Positions 17,601 through 25,203 of a stretch of 64,000 nucleotides of DNA are shown here, in pieces. The translations under genes and the position numbers were made by a program. Position 1 is the first letter of the stretch; each line of letters opens with the position of its first letter. Under the pieces are notes generated by a model that worked only from the letters and a program-made list of their open reading frames with translations, searched no databases and was not told the origin of the DNA. Source of the DNA: Lysobacter sp. (GTDB lineage Bacteria > Pseudomonadota > Gammaproteobacteria > Xanthomonadales > Xanthomonadaceae); assembly GCA_019634715.1 (NCBI GenBank), contig JAHCAU010000016.1:1-64000 (forward strand). The letters run 5' to 3'.

Positions 17601-18287
17601 GAAGTGCTGCTGCGGCTGGCGGCGCTGTCGCCGCAGGGCGTGCGCATCGAAGTGATCGACACCGGACCCGGTCTCGACATCGAACAGCAGCGCCGCCTGT
17701 TCCGCCGCTTCGAGCAGGCCGAGGGCGCGCGCACCGCCAGCCGCTACGGCGGCAGCGGGCTGGGACTGGCGATCTGCCAGGAGCTTGCGGTCGCGATGGG
17801 CGGCGGGATCGAACTGCGCAGCGCGCCGGGCGAAGGCGCGTGCTTCATCGTCCGCCTGCCGCTCGAACCGGCCGTGCTGGCTGTGCGGCCCGAGGATCTG
17901 CGCGATCAGGCGCCCTGCGCGTCATGCATGGTGCTGCTGGTCGAGGACGACGCCATCGTCGCCGATGCGCTGGGCGGCCTGCTGCAGGTGCAGGGGCATC
18001 GCGTGACGCATGCGGCGCACGCGCTCGCGGCGCTCACCGCCATCGCGACCCATGTCTTCGACGTGGCGCTGGTCGATCTCGATCTGCCGGGCATGGATGG
18101 TCTCGCCCTTGCGCGGCACCTGCGCATGCAGGGCTTCATCCGCCCGATGCTCGCGATCACCGCCCGCGCCGACGGCGATGCCGAGCCGCAGGCGCTCGAC
18201 GCCGGCTTCGACGGATTCCTGCGCAAGCCGCTGACCGGAGAGATGCTCGCCGAGGCATTGGCTGGGCATCTTTTGGTGTCCGCCTAG
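14697..18287 (+). CDS. Large hybrid sensor histidine kinase with beta-propeller input
   Basis: The 1196-residue protein opens with a signal peptide, then two-component-propeller repeats (Reg_prop type, e.g. GVLWAATGDGLMRYDG, GTAWVGTDLGAF, GGYWIGTALGLF), a Y_Y_Y domain (about 690-770) and one membrane helix (about 787-807). The kinase core has the H-box LANLGHEVRTPMTGV (His843) and an ATPase domain with NLLGNAIKF and GSGLGLAIC. A receiver domain follows from about residue 1076 with phospho-acceptor Asp1127 (VDLDLPGMDG) and conserved Lys in LRKPL. This architecture matches hybrid kinases that sense periplasmic sugars or polymers. No output DNA-binding domain is fused, and no partner regulator lies next to it, so a separate response regulator or phosphotransfer protein is needed. 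Confidence 0.93.
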   Translation: MQTASRRMNAARAISIRIARAIGLAVAAAGVAASCAWAQSGAIAQRFVRFGPADGLPAEINALAVDRAGVLWAATGDGLMRYDGTALRFLRRARGLQGALPDNNLVSLAIDRDDRVWVASRGALSMLDARRRDFAQIRFEGDAAGCDDDIVMLAAAPDGAVWLTGQGPVLCRIGREGAIQRIQLDASDAMRGKPSTILARGADDLLIGTMAGLYRLRGGRLRELGASRLGQAMVFHIKPDDDGTAWVGTDLGAFRVSPRDEVAAAPWRLPARATNAVISPRGDGGYWIGTALGLFSAQSAAHPAVQVRPPLHEDGLSSGVFDHVRDHEGGWWFASYMQGLSYLPPAHGRFGTIEAIGGESMSRIDPVDIVAGVGDAVWLVGARALYKLSTGGAPSRLVDAGALGLQWLNTATTCPDGRLWVSGFDTAGIDRVVQVDPRTGAAMRGHRARVESANSPQALFCGSDGALWVSLYGGALRVLDRDARVVRELSPAETFGGDVQDYVLMHAGPDGAPWFYDHRALHRWHAGRFETVVPKTDSDGERIQAVAFVAPDTWWIARFGALERHAWRDGRLLRQAVFGQDEGLPGVDVGSLLVAGDQVWMATTRGLLQYDTRQRRARLHVMRDGLPGLDFSQASMLRGAHGRALAMAKEGLVWFDPAQPLSVPMASALAIDVVELRRGEDVVPFAIPRPPGADVALQVTMAPGDRDLRIVARVMSFADPALHRYRFRLHGFDPDWVQQEADGERVFSSLPPRTYRLEVQGANADGAWSPSRRIEVVVQAPWWRRGWAFVLYALALAGMVAWGVRLDRRRARRRHAYQLARQKQALAEDASLAKSRFLANLGHEVRTPMTGVLGMSELLLGTPLDPRQRGHVQAIHRAGEHLMRLVNDALDLARAEAGRLELALVDFDLHALLDEAVALMRPLAERKSLRFVAERDADVARGWHGDATRIRQIVLNLLGNAIKFTERGEVLLRLAALSPQGVRIEVIDTGPGLDIEQQRRLFRRFEQAEGARTASRYGGSGLGLAICQELAVAMGGGIELRSAPGEGACFIVRLPLEPAVLAVRPEDLRDQAPCASCMVLLVEDDAIVADALGGLLQVQGHRVTHAAHALAALTAIATHVFDVALVDLDLPGMDGLALARHLRMQGFIRPMLAITARADGDAEPQALDAGFDGFLRKPLTGEMLAEALAGHLLVSA

Positions 18288-18300
18288 AGCGTATGCCGGG

Positions 18301-18486
18301 TCATGAGGGTCGCTTCCGGCTAAGCATCAGCAGGAAGAAGACGATGAATCCGATCCACGAAAAGAACAGGCTTGCTAGAACGCCCGCAAGCTTGGCTTTT
18401 CCCGAATAATCTTTGTTGAGAAGAACAAGGCAGATAGGAAGGATGATGAGAAGCAGGAAATAGATGATCGCGAGAAAGTCGCCCAT
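18301..18486 (-). CDS. Small two-span membrane protein, possibly superinfection-immunity-like
   Basis: This 61-residue protein is almost all membrane: segment one FLAIIYFLLLIILPICLVLL and segment two LAGVLASLFFSWIGFIVFFL, with a KDYSGKAKL loop and a basic tail SRKRPS. Two-span proteins with a (S/G)W.IG(F/W) motif in the second helix resemble small superinfection-immunity-type membrane proteins; the match is loose. It lies 9 bp after the stop of the secreted gene at 18496 and is AT-richer like it, so the two likely form one transferred operon. Confidence 0.5.
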   Translation of the reverse strand: MGDFLAIIYFLLLIILPICLVLLNKDYSGKAKLAGVLASLFFSWIGFIVFFLLMLSRKRPS

Positions 18487-18495
18487 GGTGAATTC

Positions 18496-19320
18496 TCAAT
18501 AGCTCCCGCAACGCCAGCCGCTATCGCTGACTGCGACGCATGACCATCTGGAAGTTCCATTGGTGACCGGCACCCCGAACATCGTGTACAGATAATTCGA
18601 CATTCTCTGCCGTGCCGATCCATTTGCACCTTCACCCGAGTAATCGTATCTCTGGCCGTTCACTTGCTCTCGGGTGACCGGAATGATGTTCCCGTACTTG
18701 TCTGTAGCGCTTCCTTCGACTACGGCTACTGTGTTATTGATGCTTTCGTATTCCAGGGTGACCTTCGATCCGTCCGAAAACACGATGGTGACCATGGTTT
18801 TCCCCATGCTGTCGTTCCACATGCTGGCGATCGTGACGCCGATTTGATGGATCAAAGAACCAGCCAGTGGCAGGGCGTTTCGAACGGATGCGACTCGATA
18901 GGTGTTAAACCATGTATAGAGTGTCGACCTTGGCGCACCCGGCCCAGCTACATCGAATGCGGACAGATGCTGTGCGGTCCCATCTGCCGTGAATGTGAAC
19001 CACGATTTCATCGTCCCGCCCGTGCTGTGCCAGTATGAAGCCAGTTCCAGCACCGCAAGCTCCACGTCAGGCTCGACCGGTAGCGAGGTCGTTTCGTGAT
19101 GACAGGCTCTTCCCTCTTCGCAACTGCGCATGACCTCGTACTTGCGGACCTTGCCCTGAGGCAGGTCATACACATAGTGCGTATCGATTCCCGTCGGGCC
19201 AGTGCCGCGGCTCTGCGCTTGCGCCTGATAGGTCGGTTCGCTGCAATTGTCGCAGCGGATGACGGCTGCAGAGGCGTTGAAACAAGGCAGGACGAGTAAA
19301 GCGAGCAGAAAACGCTTCAT
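18496..19320 (-). CDS. Secreted Cys-containing protein of unknown function
   Basis: I do not recognise this 274-residue protein. It has a signal peptide (MKRFLLALLVLPCFNASA, cut before AVIR). The mature part starts with CDNC and contains further cysteines (CEEGRACHH, WSCVAV, RCGSY) that may form disulfide bonds. The strong GGAGG ribosome site 6 bp before the ATG at 19320 supports that start over the longer frame. The gene is AT-richer than its surroundings. A perfect -35 box promoter and a structured leader lie upstream (19461-19556), so it is probably actively transcribed. It may be an effector or toxin-like secreted protein with the small membrane protein as partner, but that is only a guess. 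Confidence 0.65.
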   Translation of the reverse strand: MKRFLLALLVLPCFNASAAVIRCDNCSEPTYQAQAQSRGTGPTGIDTHYVYDLPQGKVRKYEVMRSCEEGRACHHETTSLPVEPDVELAVLELASYWHSTGGTMKSWFTFTADGTAQHLSAFDVAGPGAPRSTLYTWFNTYRVASVRNALPLAGSLIHQIGVTIASMWNDSMGKTMVTIVFSDGSKVTLEYESINNTVAVVEGSATDKYGNIIPVTREQVNGQRYDYSGEGANGSARQRMSNYLYTMFGVPVTNGTSRWSCVAVSDSGWRCGSY

Positions 19321-19460
19321 GATTCCTCCGTTGAATACAGCGTCCATGGCCGCTCTTCATGAGCAACGGCCCGGAACGTAGCCGGGACTGGAATGGCAGT
19401 CAAGTCTTTGGCGCCTGGCGGAAATATTCCCGCGGGGTCGTGAAAATCTATGACTTGAAA

Positions 19461-19511
19461 TGCTGGCTGATGCCTGCCAGCAATGCCGCCTTGCTTGTAT
19501 TCAAGCAAGGC
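19461..19511 (-). promoter_or_regulatory. Two hairpins in the 5' leader of the secreted-protein gene
   Basis: Arms GCCTTGCTTG and CAAGCAAGGC (19488-19497 and 19502-19511) make a perfect 10-bp stem with loop TATT. A second stem pairs TGCTGGC (19461-19467) with GCCAGCA (19476-19482). They lie about 10-60 bases into the predicted transcript, ahead of a leader that is about 200 nt long. They could be an operator (dyad) or an RNA control element. Confidence 0.5.
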
Positions 19512-19528
19512 ATGGCCTGCGAAGTAAC

Positions 19529-19556
19529 GCTATAGCAGGTCAGAGGCGCCTGTCAA
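19529..19556 (-). promoter_or_regulatory. Strong sigma-70 promoter for the secreted-protein operon
   Basis: On the minus strand a perfect TTGACA (19551-19556) is followed after 16 bp by TATAGC (19529-19534) with an extended TG two bases before it. Transcription would run leftward toward 19320. Confidence 0.65.
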
Positions 19557-19623
19557 TATTTGTTTAAATTTATTTAATCATTTTGTTTCATTGCGCTCGC
19601 GGCAAGCATGCCGCGTCGCGGCG

Positions 19624-20703
19624 TTATCTCGCACTCACCGAATGCACCGCTTCCACCAGTGCGGCGACATGATCCGGGTTCATGTCCGGCGACATGCCGT
19701 GGCCGAGGTTGAAGACGTGGCCGTCGCGGGAGCCGCCGTTGCCGGCGGCGTAGCTGTCGAGGGCGAGGCGGACCTGTTCGCGGATGGCGTCGGGGCTGCC
19801 GTACAGCGTGGCGGGGTCGAGGTTGCCCTGCAGCGCGACCTGGCCGCCGGTGCGGCGCGCGGCGTCGCCGAGTTCGATCAGCCAGTCGACGCCCACGCCT
19901 TCGGTGCCGGAAGCAGCGAGATCTTCGAGATACGCTGCGTTGCCCTTGCCGAACAGGATCAGCGGGGTGCGCTCGGTGCCTTCGCCGCGTTCGAGTTCTC
20001 GTGCGATGCGCACGAGGTAGGGCAGGGAGAATTCGCGGTACATGGCCGGGCTGAGCACGCCGCCCCAGGTGTCGAAGACCTGCAGCGCCTGCGCGCCGGC
20101 GGCGCGCTGCGCGGCGAGGTAGGCGATCACCGCATCGGTGTTCACCGACAGGATGCGGTGCAGCAGTTCGGGGGCGTTCAAGGCCATCGCCTTGATCTTC
20201 GAGAAGTTGTCGCTGCCGCCGCCTTCGATCATGTAGCAGGCCAGCGTCCACGGGCTGCCGGAGAAGCCGATCAGCGGCACGCTGCCGTCCAGTTCGCGGC
20301 GGATCACGCGCACGGCGTCCATCACGTAGCGCAGTTCGGTTTCCATGTCCGGCACGACGAGTTTCGCCACGTCTTCGGCGGTGCGCAGCGGGCGCTCGAA
20401 CTTCGGGCCTTCGCCTTCGACGAAATACAGGCCCAGGCCCATGGCGTCGGGCACGGTGAGGATGTCGCTGAAGAGGATGGCGGCGTCCAGCGGGAAGCGG
20501 CGCAGCGGCTGCAGGGTGACTTCGCAGGCCAGGTCCGGGTTCTTCGCCATCGCCAGGAAGCTGCCGGCCTGCTTGCGGGTGGCGCGGTACTCCGGCAGGT
20601 AGCGGCCGGCCTGGCGCATCAGCCACACCGGCGTGCGGTCGGTGGATTCGCGGCGGAGGGCGCGCAGGAAGCGGTCGTTCTGGAGCGGGGAAGCCTGGGT
20701 CAC
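19624..20703 (-). CDS. hemE: Uroporphyrinogen decarboxylase
   Basis: HemE removes four carboxyl groups from uroporphyrinogen III to give coproporphyrinogen III in haem synthesis, with no cofactor. The 359-residue protein carries the strongly conserved PVWLMRQAGRYLPEYR (residues about 25-40), the FSDIL motif with the catalytic Asp, and the GFSGSPWTLACYMIEG and FNLGHGMSPD segments. Length fits. It is transcribed leftward and, after a 49-bp gap, follows the WGR-domain gene. Confidence 0.96.
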   Translation of the reverse strand: MTQASPLQNDRFLRALRRESTDRTPVWLMRQAGRYLPEYRATRKQAGSFLAMAKNPDLACEVTLQPLRRFPLDAAILFSDILTVPDAMGLGLYFVEGEGPKFERPLRTAEDVAKLVVPDMETELRYVMDAVRVIRRELDGSVPLIGFSGSPWTLACYMIEGGGSDNFSKIKAMALNAPELLHRILSVNTDAVIAYLAAQRAAGAQALQVFDTWGGVLSPAMYREFSLPYLVRIARELERGEGTERTPLILFGKGNAAYLEDLAASGTEGVGVDWLIELGDAARRTGGQVALQGNLDPATLYGSPDAIREQVRLALDSYAAGNGGSRDGHVFNLGHGMSPDMNPDHVAALVEAVHSVSAR

Positions 20704-20752
20704 GGGAAATCCTGGAAATCGTGGGGAGTGGCGCGCACGTCGGCGTCGCGTG

Positions 20753-21007
20753 TCAGTTCGGCGAGTCGACGCCTTGCGCGAAGACCAGCTGGAATCCTTT
20801 CTTCAGCGTCTGGTCGCGGGCGCGCTCGAACGCGGCGAGCGCGCTGGCCTGGTCGGCGAACTGTTCGCGCTTGAGGGTGCTGCGCTTGCCGGTCTGGCCG
20901 GTTTCGCGGACCAGGCTCCAGCCGCCGAAGAGATCGGCTTCCAGCTGCAACTGCACGAAGCGCGGGGCTTCGGGACCGTCGGGACGTTGTTGCAGGAGGA
21001 GGCGCAT
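20753..21007 (-). CDS. WGR-domain protein
   Basis: The 84-residue protein is almost entirely one WGR domain: FVQLQLEADLFGGWSLVRETGQTG has the W-(S)-L-V-R-x-(W/T)-G pattern at the centre, and the end DQTLKKGFQLV matches the usual WGR close. WGR domains bind nucleic acid in PARP-related and MolR-like proteins; bacterial stand-alone copies have no settled role. The start ATG at 21007 gives the full domain. The longer frame that extends upstream is in another frame of the DUF900 gene. Confidence 0.75.
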   Translation of the reverse strand: MRLLLQQRPDGPEAPRFVQLQLEADLFGGWSLVRETGQTGKRSTLKREQFADQASALAAFERARDQTLKKGFQLVFAQGVDSPN

Positions 21008-21075
21008 GGGGGTGGATTGTAGCCGCTTGCCCCGTGTCGGGGCGCCGGTTCGCCGCCCCGGACGCCGGGGTGGAC

Positions 21076-22491
21076 TCAGCGGCGGAAGCGCCAGAACGAT
21101 TGCCCCTGCTCCGTGCAGGCCTGGATCCGCTGGCGCTTGCCGGGCGGCAGGTCGGTGCGCATCAGCCCGCCGATGTCGTAGAGCAGGGCCTCGGCCTTCG
21201 CGAAGACGCTGTGGCCGAGCAGTTCGACGTTGAAGTCGGGCACGGCGATGGTGTCGATGCCATCGGCGACCGTGTAGGGCGTGAAGTAGCCGGCGCGCGG
21301 ATGGCCGTGCAGGCCGCGGGACGAGGATGCCCACAGCGCGAGGTCGCGGCCGGAGGCGTACAGGGTGGTGCGTTCGGCGAACTGGCCGTACAGGCCGGCG
21401 AGGTCGAGGAACAGGTCGCGGTCGATGTCCGGCGCGGCCAGGAAGATCTGGCCGAGGCGGACCTGGCCGCGGCGTTCGGCATCCGCAGCGATCCGCTGCA
21501 GCGCGCGCAGCAGCCCGCGATTGCCCATGCTGTGGGCGATCAGGTGGACGGCGTCGGCGCCGCTGCGCTGGCAGAAGTCGCAGAGGAAGTCGGCGATCGC
21601 GCGTTCGCTGGCCTCGATCGCGGCGCCGTCCTCGATGTAGCCGCCCAGGTCGCCCTGCGAGGGCCAGCTGAAGAACGCGGTGGGACCCTGGACATCGAGG
21701 TCGCAGCCGAGTTGCGCGGCGCGGATCGCCGCGTCCTCGAACGAGACGCGATAGCCGTGCAGGAAGACCAGGGCATGGGAGGTCCCGAACAGCGCGCGCG
21801 CTTCGGCCGAGGCGGCCTCGATCTGGCCGTGGCAGGCGTCCGCGTCGAGCGGGGTGACGGCCTGCAGGCGCAGGCGGTCGCTGCGCAACTGCAGGCGCAG
21901 CAGCCGACGCAGCCAGCCGTTGCCGGTTTCGCCGGTGCGATGGTTCCTCGGCACCAACACGTCGGCGCGGCCGTGGGTGGTGCGGTCGTTGCGTTCGACG
22001 CCGAAACCGCCGCGACCATCGGGCCGCCGGTTCGTGCCGTACCACACCGGGTAGAGCCGGTCGGCACCTTCCGGGCCGATGGTGACGGTCGGGCCTTTCA
22101 GCCAGTCCGTGTCGTCGACGTGGCGGACCCGGGCCTTGTGGCGGGCGTGATCGTGGTCGGGGTACTCGATCTCGATCTCCCCGATCACGTCGGCATCGAT
22201 GTCGATGAGGGGGAGTTCCCCCGGGGGCCGGCCGAGGGTGTCGCCCGGGAGGGTCACGTGGATCGCGTCCTCTTCGATCGATGCGTCCAGCGACGCCATC
22301 AGCTCGCGCAGTGCGCGCTCGGTGTCGCGCAGTGCGGTGTAGCGTGCGGCGAGCTGCCGTTCGATCCGCTGCGCGATCTCGTGCGCGCGCTCCCGGTCAT
22401 GGGCGGCGATGGCGGCGCGAAGCGCTTCGAATTCTCTCGCCAGCGCGAGATCCAGCGTCTGGACTTCCATGGTGCCGGTGACCGTCTGCAT
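21076..22491 (-). CDS. Alpha/beta hydrolase of the DUF900 type
   Basis: The 471-residue protein has an N-terminal helical part (about residues 1-75, LAREFEALRAAIAAHDRERA) and a C-terminal hydrolase domain. This contains YGTNRRPDG, LVFLHGYRVSFEDA and the nucleophile elbow HLIAHSMGNRGLL (Ser near 322), and the late histidine in LLGHSVF. DUF900 proteins are predicted lipase/esterase-like enzymes. No signal peptide is visible, so it may be cytoplasmic. It lies upstream of the WGR gene in the same direction with a 68-bp gap. Substrate unknown. Confidence 0.85.
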   Translation of the reverse strand: MQTVTGTMEVQTLDLALAREFEALRAAIAAHDRERAHEIAQRIERQLAARYTALRDTERALRELMASLDASIEEDAIHVTLPGDTLGRPPGELPLIDIDADVIGEIEIEYPDHDHARHKARVRHVDDTDWLKGPTVTIGPEGADRLYPVWYGTNRRPDGRGGFGVERNDRTTHGRADVLVPRNHRTGETGNGWLRRLLRLQLRSDRLRLQAVTPLDADACHGQIEAASAEARALFGTSHALVFLHGYRVSFEDAAIRAAQLGCDLDVQGPTAFFSWPSQGDLGGYIEDGAAIEASERAIADFLCDFCQRSGADAVHLIAHSMGNRGLLRALQRIAADAERRGQVRLGQIFLAAPDIDRDLFLDLAGLYGQFAERTTLYASGRDLALWASSSRGLHGHPRAGYFTPYTVADGIDTIAVPDFNVELLGHSVFAKAEALLYDIGGLMRTDLPPGKRQRIQACTEQGQSFWRFRR

Positions 22492-22545
22492 GGCTGCCTC
22501 CCGTGGCGAATGGACACCGGGATGATCGCATGCGCAGCCGCGGCA

Positions 22546-23658
22546 TCAACCTTCGCGCAGGGTCTCCATCACCGCGTCCTCGGGCACGTCGGAGACCACG
22601 CGGGCAGCGCCCGGGGCTTCCCAGAGCACGAAGCGCAGCCCCTGGGCATTCGCCTTCTTGTCCAGGCGCATGCGCGCCAGCAGCAGGTCCGGTTCCAGCC
22701 CGGCGGGGATTCGGGTGGGCAGGCCGAAACGGCCGAGCAGGGCCTGGATCCGTGCGGTATCGGCGGCGGCGGCCATGCCCAGGTGCGCCGACAGGCGCGA
22801 TGCCAGGACCATGCCCACGGCCACCGCCTCGCCATGGTTCAGGGCGTCGTTGCCCACGCCGCTGTAGCCCTGTTCGGCCTCGATGGCATGGCCGAAGGTG
22901 TGGCCGAGGTTGAGCAGGGCGCGGTCGCCGTGCTCGAAGGGATCGCGCTCGACGATCTCGGCCTTGTGCTGGCAACTGCGGGCGATGGCCTCGGTCAGGG
23001 CCTCGTGGTCGCGGGCGAGCAGGGCGTCGGCATGCGCCTCCAGCCAGTCCAGGAAGGCGGCGTCGCCGATCGCGCCGTACTTGATGACTTCGGCCAGGCC
23101 GGCGCGCAGTTCGCGATCGGGCAGGGTGGCCAGGGTGCCGGTGTCGGCGAACACGGCGCGTGGCGGGTGGAAGGCGCCGACCAGGTTCTTGCCCTGCGGC
23201 AGGTCCACGGCGGTCTTGCCGCCGACCGAGGAGTCGACCATCGCCAGCAGGGTGGTCGGAAGCTGCAGGCAGTCGATGCCGCGCATCCAGCAGGCCGCGG
23301 CGAAACCGGCGAGGTCGCCGACCACGCCGCCGCCCAGCGCCAGCACGCAGGCGTCGCGGGTCGCGCCGAGCCCGGCCAGCGCCGCGAGCACGTCGCCGAA
23401 GTGCGCCAGGGTCTTGGCCTGTTCGCCCGCCGGGATGACCGCGCGATCGATGCGCAGCTCCGGCCGCACGTTGTGCAGCGCGGCTTCGACCCGGCGCGCG
23501 TACAGCGGCGCGACATGGGCATCGCTGACGAGCAGCGCATGGCGGCCGCGCACGCGCGCGGCGAGGGCGATGCCGTCGTCGAGCAGGCCATCGCCGATGC
23601 TGATGTGATAGGGGTGATGGCCGCCGACATGGACGACGCGTGCTGCGGAAGGACTCAT
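22546..23658 (-). CDS. aroB: 3-Dehydroquinate synthase
   Basis: AroB cyclises DAHP to 3-dehydroquinate in the shikimate pathway, using NAD and a divalent metal. The 370-residue protein shows the NAD-binding ALGGGVVGDLAGFAA, PTTLLAMVDSSVGGKTAVDL, NLVGAFHPP, the metal-binding EVIKYG, and NLGHTFGHAIE/LNHGEAVAVGM with metal-ligand histidines. It is 10 bp after aroK in the same direction, the standard aroK-aroB operon. Confidence 0.96.
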   Translation of the reverse strand: MSPSAARVVHVGGHHPYHISIGDGLLDDGIALAARVRGRHALLVSDAHVAPLYARRVEAALHNVRPELRIDRAVIPAGEQAKTLAHFGDVLAALAGLGATRDACVLALGGGVVGDLAGFAAACWMRGIDCLQLPTTLLAMVDSSVGGKTAVDLPQGKNLVGAFHPPRAVFADTGTLATLPDRELRAGLAEVIKYGAIGDAAFLDWLEAHADALLARDHEALTEAIARSCQHKAEIVERDPFEHGDRALLNLGHTFGHAIEAEQGYSGVGNDALNHGEAVAVGMVLASRLSAHLGMAAAADTARIQALLGRFGLPTRIPAGLEPDLLLARMRLDKKANAQGLRFVLWEAPGAARVVSDVPEDAVMETLREG

Positions 23659-23668
23659 GGGGATTCAC

Positions 23669-24226
23669 TCATGTCTTTGCCGGCGCCGCGGCTGCAGCGG
23701 CAGGGGGCCAGGCGGCGCGGAGGCGTTCGGTCAGGTGTTCGGCGGCGGTGTCCTTGTCCAGCCCGGCGGGCTCGAACACCAGGTCGGCGGTCTCGGTGTA
23801 CAGCGGCGCGCGCAGCGCGGCGAGGCGCTGCAGCACCGCTTCGCGGTCGTCGCCGGCGATCAGCGGCCGGCTGGTGTCGTCGGCGAGGCGGTGAAGCTGC
23901 TCGGCGACATCGATCTTCAGGTACACCACGAAGCCGTGGCGGCGCATCGCCGCGCGGTTCTCCCCGGCGAGCACCGCGCCGCCGCCGCTGGCGAGCACGC
24001 AGGCCGGTCCGGCGAGGACATCGGCGAGCGTGGCGCACTCCTTCGCGCGGAAGCCGGCTTCGCCTTCGGCCGCGAAGATCGCCGGGATGTCGCGGCCTTC
24101 GCGGGCCTCGATCTCGCGGTCGAGGTCGACGAACGGCAGCGCATGGGCCTGCGCCAGCCGGCGACCGAGCGAACTCTTGCCAGCGCCCATCGGGCCGATC
24201 AGGACGAGGTGGCGTGCGGGTTGCAT
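23669..24226 (-). CDS. aroK: Shikimate kinase
   Basis: The enzyme phosphorylates shikimate with ATP. The 185-residue protein has the P-loop LIGPMGAGKSSLGRRLA, the shikimate-binding DLDREIEAREG, the FRAKECATL segment, ASGGGAVLAGENRAAM and the lid DDTSRPLIAG. The C terminus is rich in alanine. It precedes aroB by 10 bp, forming an operon. No regulatory sequence is evident upstream. Confidence 0.95.
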   Translation of the reverse strand: MQPARHLVLIGPMGAGKSSLGRRLAQAHALPFVDLDREIEAREGRDIPAIFAAEGEAGFRAKECATLADVLAGPACVLASGGGAVLAGENRAAMRRHGFVVYLKIDVAEQLHRLADDTSRPLIAGDDREAVLQRLAALRAPLYTETADLVFEPAGLDKDTAAEHLTERLRAAWPPAAAAAAPAKT

Positions 24227-24362
24227 CGGCGGATTTTAGCAGCCGGGGGCGGGTGGCCGGTCTGCCGCCCTCTGCGGATTTGATCCGTGTCGGGTGCGGC
24301 GGCCCCGGCATCGGGCGACAATGGCGCATCGCCGATCGCGGCTATCGATGGATCCCCCCGCC

Positions 24363-24959
24363 ATGACGCTGTACGCAGAAGCGCTCGCCACGTTCTCCGA
24401 CCTCTTCGCCCAGGCCAGGGCCGCCGGCATTCCCGAACCCACCGCGATGACCGTGGCCACCGCCACGCCGGGGGGGCAGCCGTCCGCGCGCATGGCCCTG
24501 CTCAAGGCCCACGATGAACGCGGCTTCGTGTTCTACACCCATCTCGACGGTCGCAAGGGACGCGAACTGCAGGCCAACCCGCAGTGCGCGCTGCTGTTCT
24601 TCTGGAAGGCGCTCGGCGACGACGGCGTGCAGGTGCGCGTCGAAGGCGAGGTCGAGATCGTCGACGACGCCGAGGCCGACGCCTATTTCGCGATGCGCCC
24701 CCGCGACAGCCAACTCGGCGCCTGGGCCTCGCATCAGTCGGAAACCCTGGAGAACCGCGAGACCTTCGAGCAGCGCTTCGAAGAAGCCAAGTTGCGTTAC
24801 GAGGGTGGCGACGTCCCGCGCCCGCCGCGCTGGGGCGGCTTCCGCGTCAAGCCGCGCAGCATCGAATTCTGGTACGGCGCGCAGTTCCGCCTGCACGAGC
24901 GGCATCTGTACGAACGTGGTGCCGATGGACAGTGGACGAAGCGGATGCTGTATCCGTGA
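24363..24959 (+). CDS. pdxH: Pyridoxine/pyridoxamine 5'-phosphate oxidase
   Basis: PdxH oxidises PNP and PMP to PLP with FMN. The 198-residue form begins MTLYAEALATFSDL. FMN and substrate contacts are visible in ALLKAHDERGFVFYTH, SDxKGRELQANP as DGRKGRELQANP, LLFFWKAL, and the C-terminal WYGAQFRLHERHLYERGADG and WTKRMLYP, the canonical end. A start 15 bp upstream (24348, MDPPAMTL) is equally in frame. The start at 24363 is chosen because family members usually begin there. Confidence 0.93.
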   Translation: MTLYAEALATFSDLFAQARAAGIPEPTAMTVATATPGGQPSARMALLKAHDERGFVFYTHLDGRKGRELQANPQCALLFFWKALGDDGVQVRVEGEVEIVDDAEADAYFAMRPRDSQLGAWASHQSETLENRETFEQRFEEAKLRYEGGDVPRPPRWGGFRVKPRSIEFWYGAQFRLHERHLYERGADGQWTKRMLYP

Positions 24960-25027
24960 GAGGCCGGGAGTCGGATTCGAGAATCTGCAAAACGAGCGCC
25001 CCTGCGCTGAATCGCTGACACGACTAA

Positions 25028-25102
25028 CGTCATCCTCGCGCAAGCGAGGACCCATGCATCAGTCGCATTCACGGCTGGGTCCTCGCTTTCGCGAGGATGA
25101 CG
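25028..25102. repeat. Intergenic inverted repeat, REP-pair type
   Basis: Two 27-bp arms, 25028-25054 and 25076-25102, are inverse complements except at one base, with a 21-bp spacer. Each arm is itself a small hairpin (CCTCGCG/CGCGAGG type). The core resembles the widespread GTCATCC...GCGAGGACCCA intergenic elements of Xanthomonadaceae. It sits between pdxH and the BtuF-like gene and could stop pdxH transcription. Confidence 0.75.
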
Positions 25103-25203
25103 ATGATTTTTTCGATGCTTTCCGCAGCATGCAGTACAAGCCGTGGTCCGCGTGCGGCAGCGCTCGTCGTAGACTGTCCGCCCTGACTACGCTGACATCC
25201 GCC

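Larger units (their letters stand above)
19321..19623. other. Intergenic region with promoter and structured leader
   Basis: This 303-bp gap holds a leftward promoter (19529-19556) and two hairpins (19461-19482 and 19488-19511) in the 5' leader of the secreted-protein gene. The stretch 19555-19590 is unusually AT-rich. A 63-codon frame at 19317-19508 overlaps the hairpins and has no ribosome site; I see no other gene here. Confidence 0.6.

Noticed and set aside
19317..19508. A 63-codon minus-strand frame in the leader of the secreted-protein gene
   Set aside because: It has no ribosome site, overlaps the hairpins and reaches into the start of the downstream gene.
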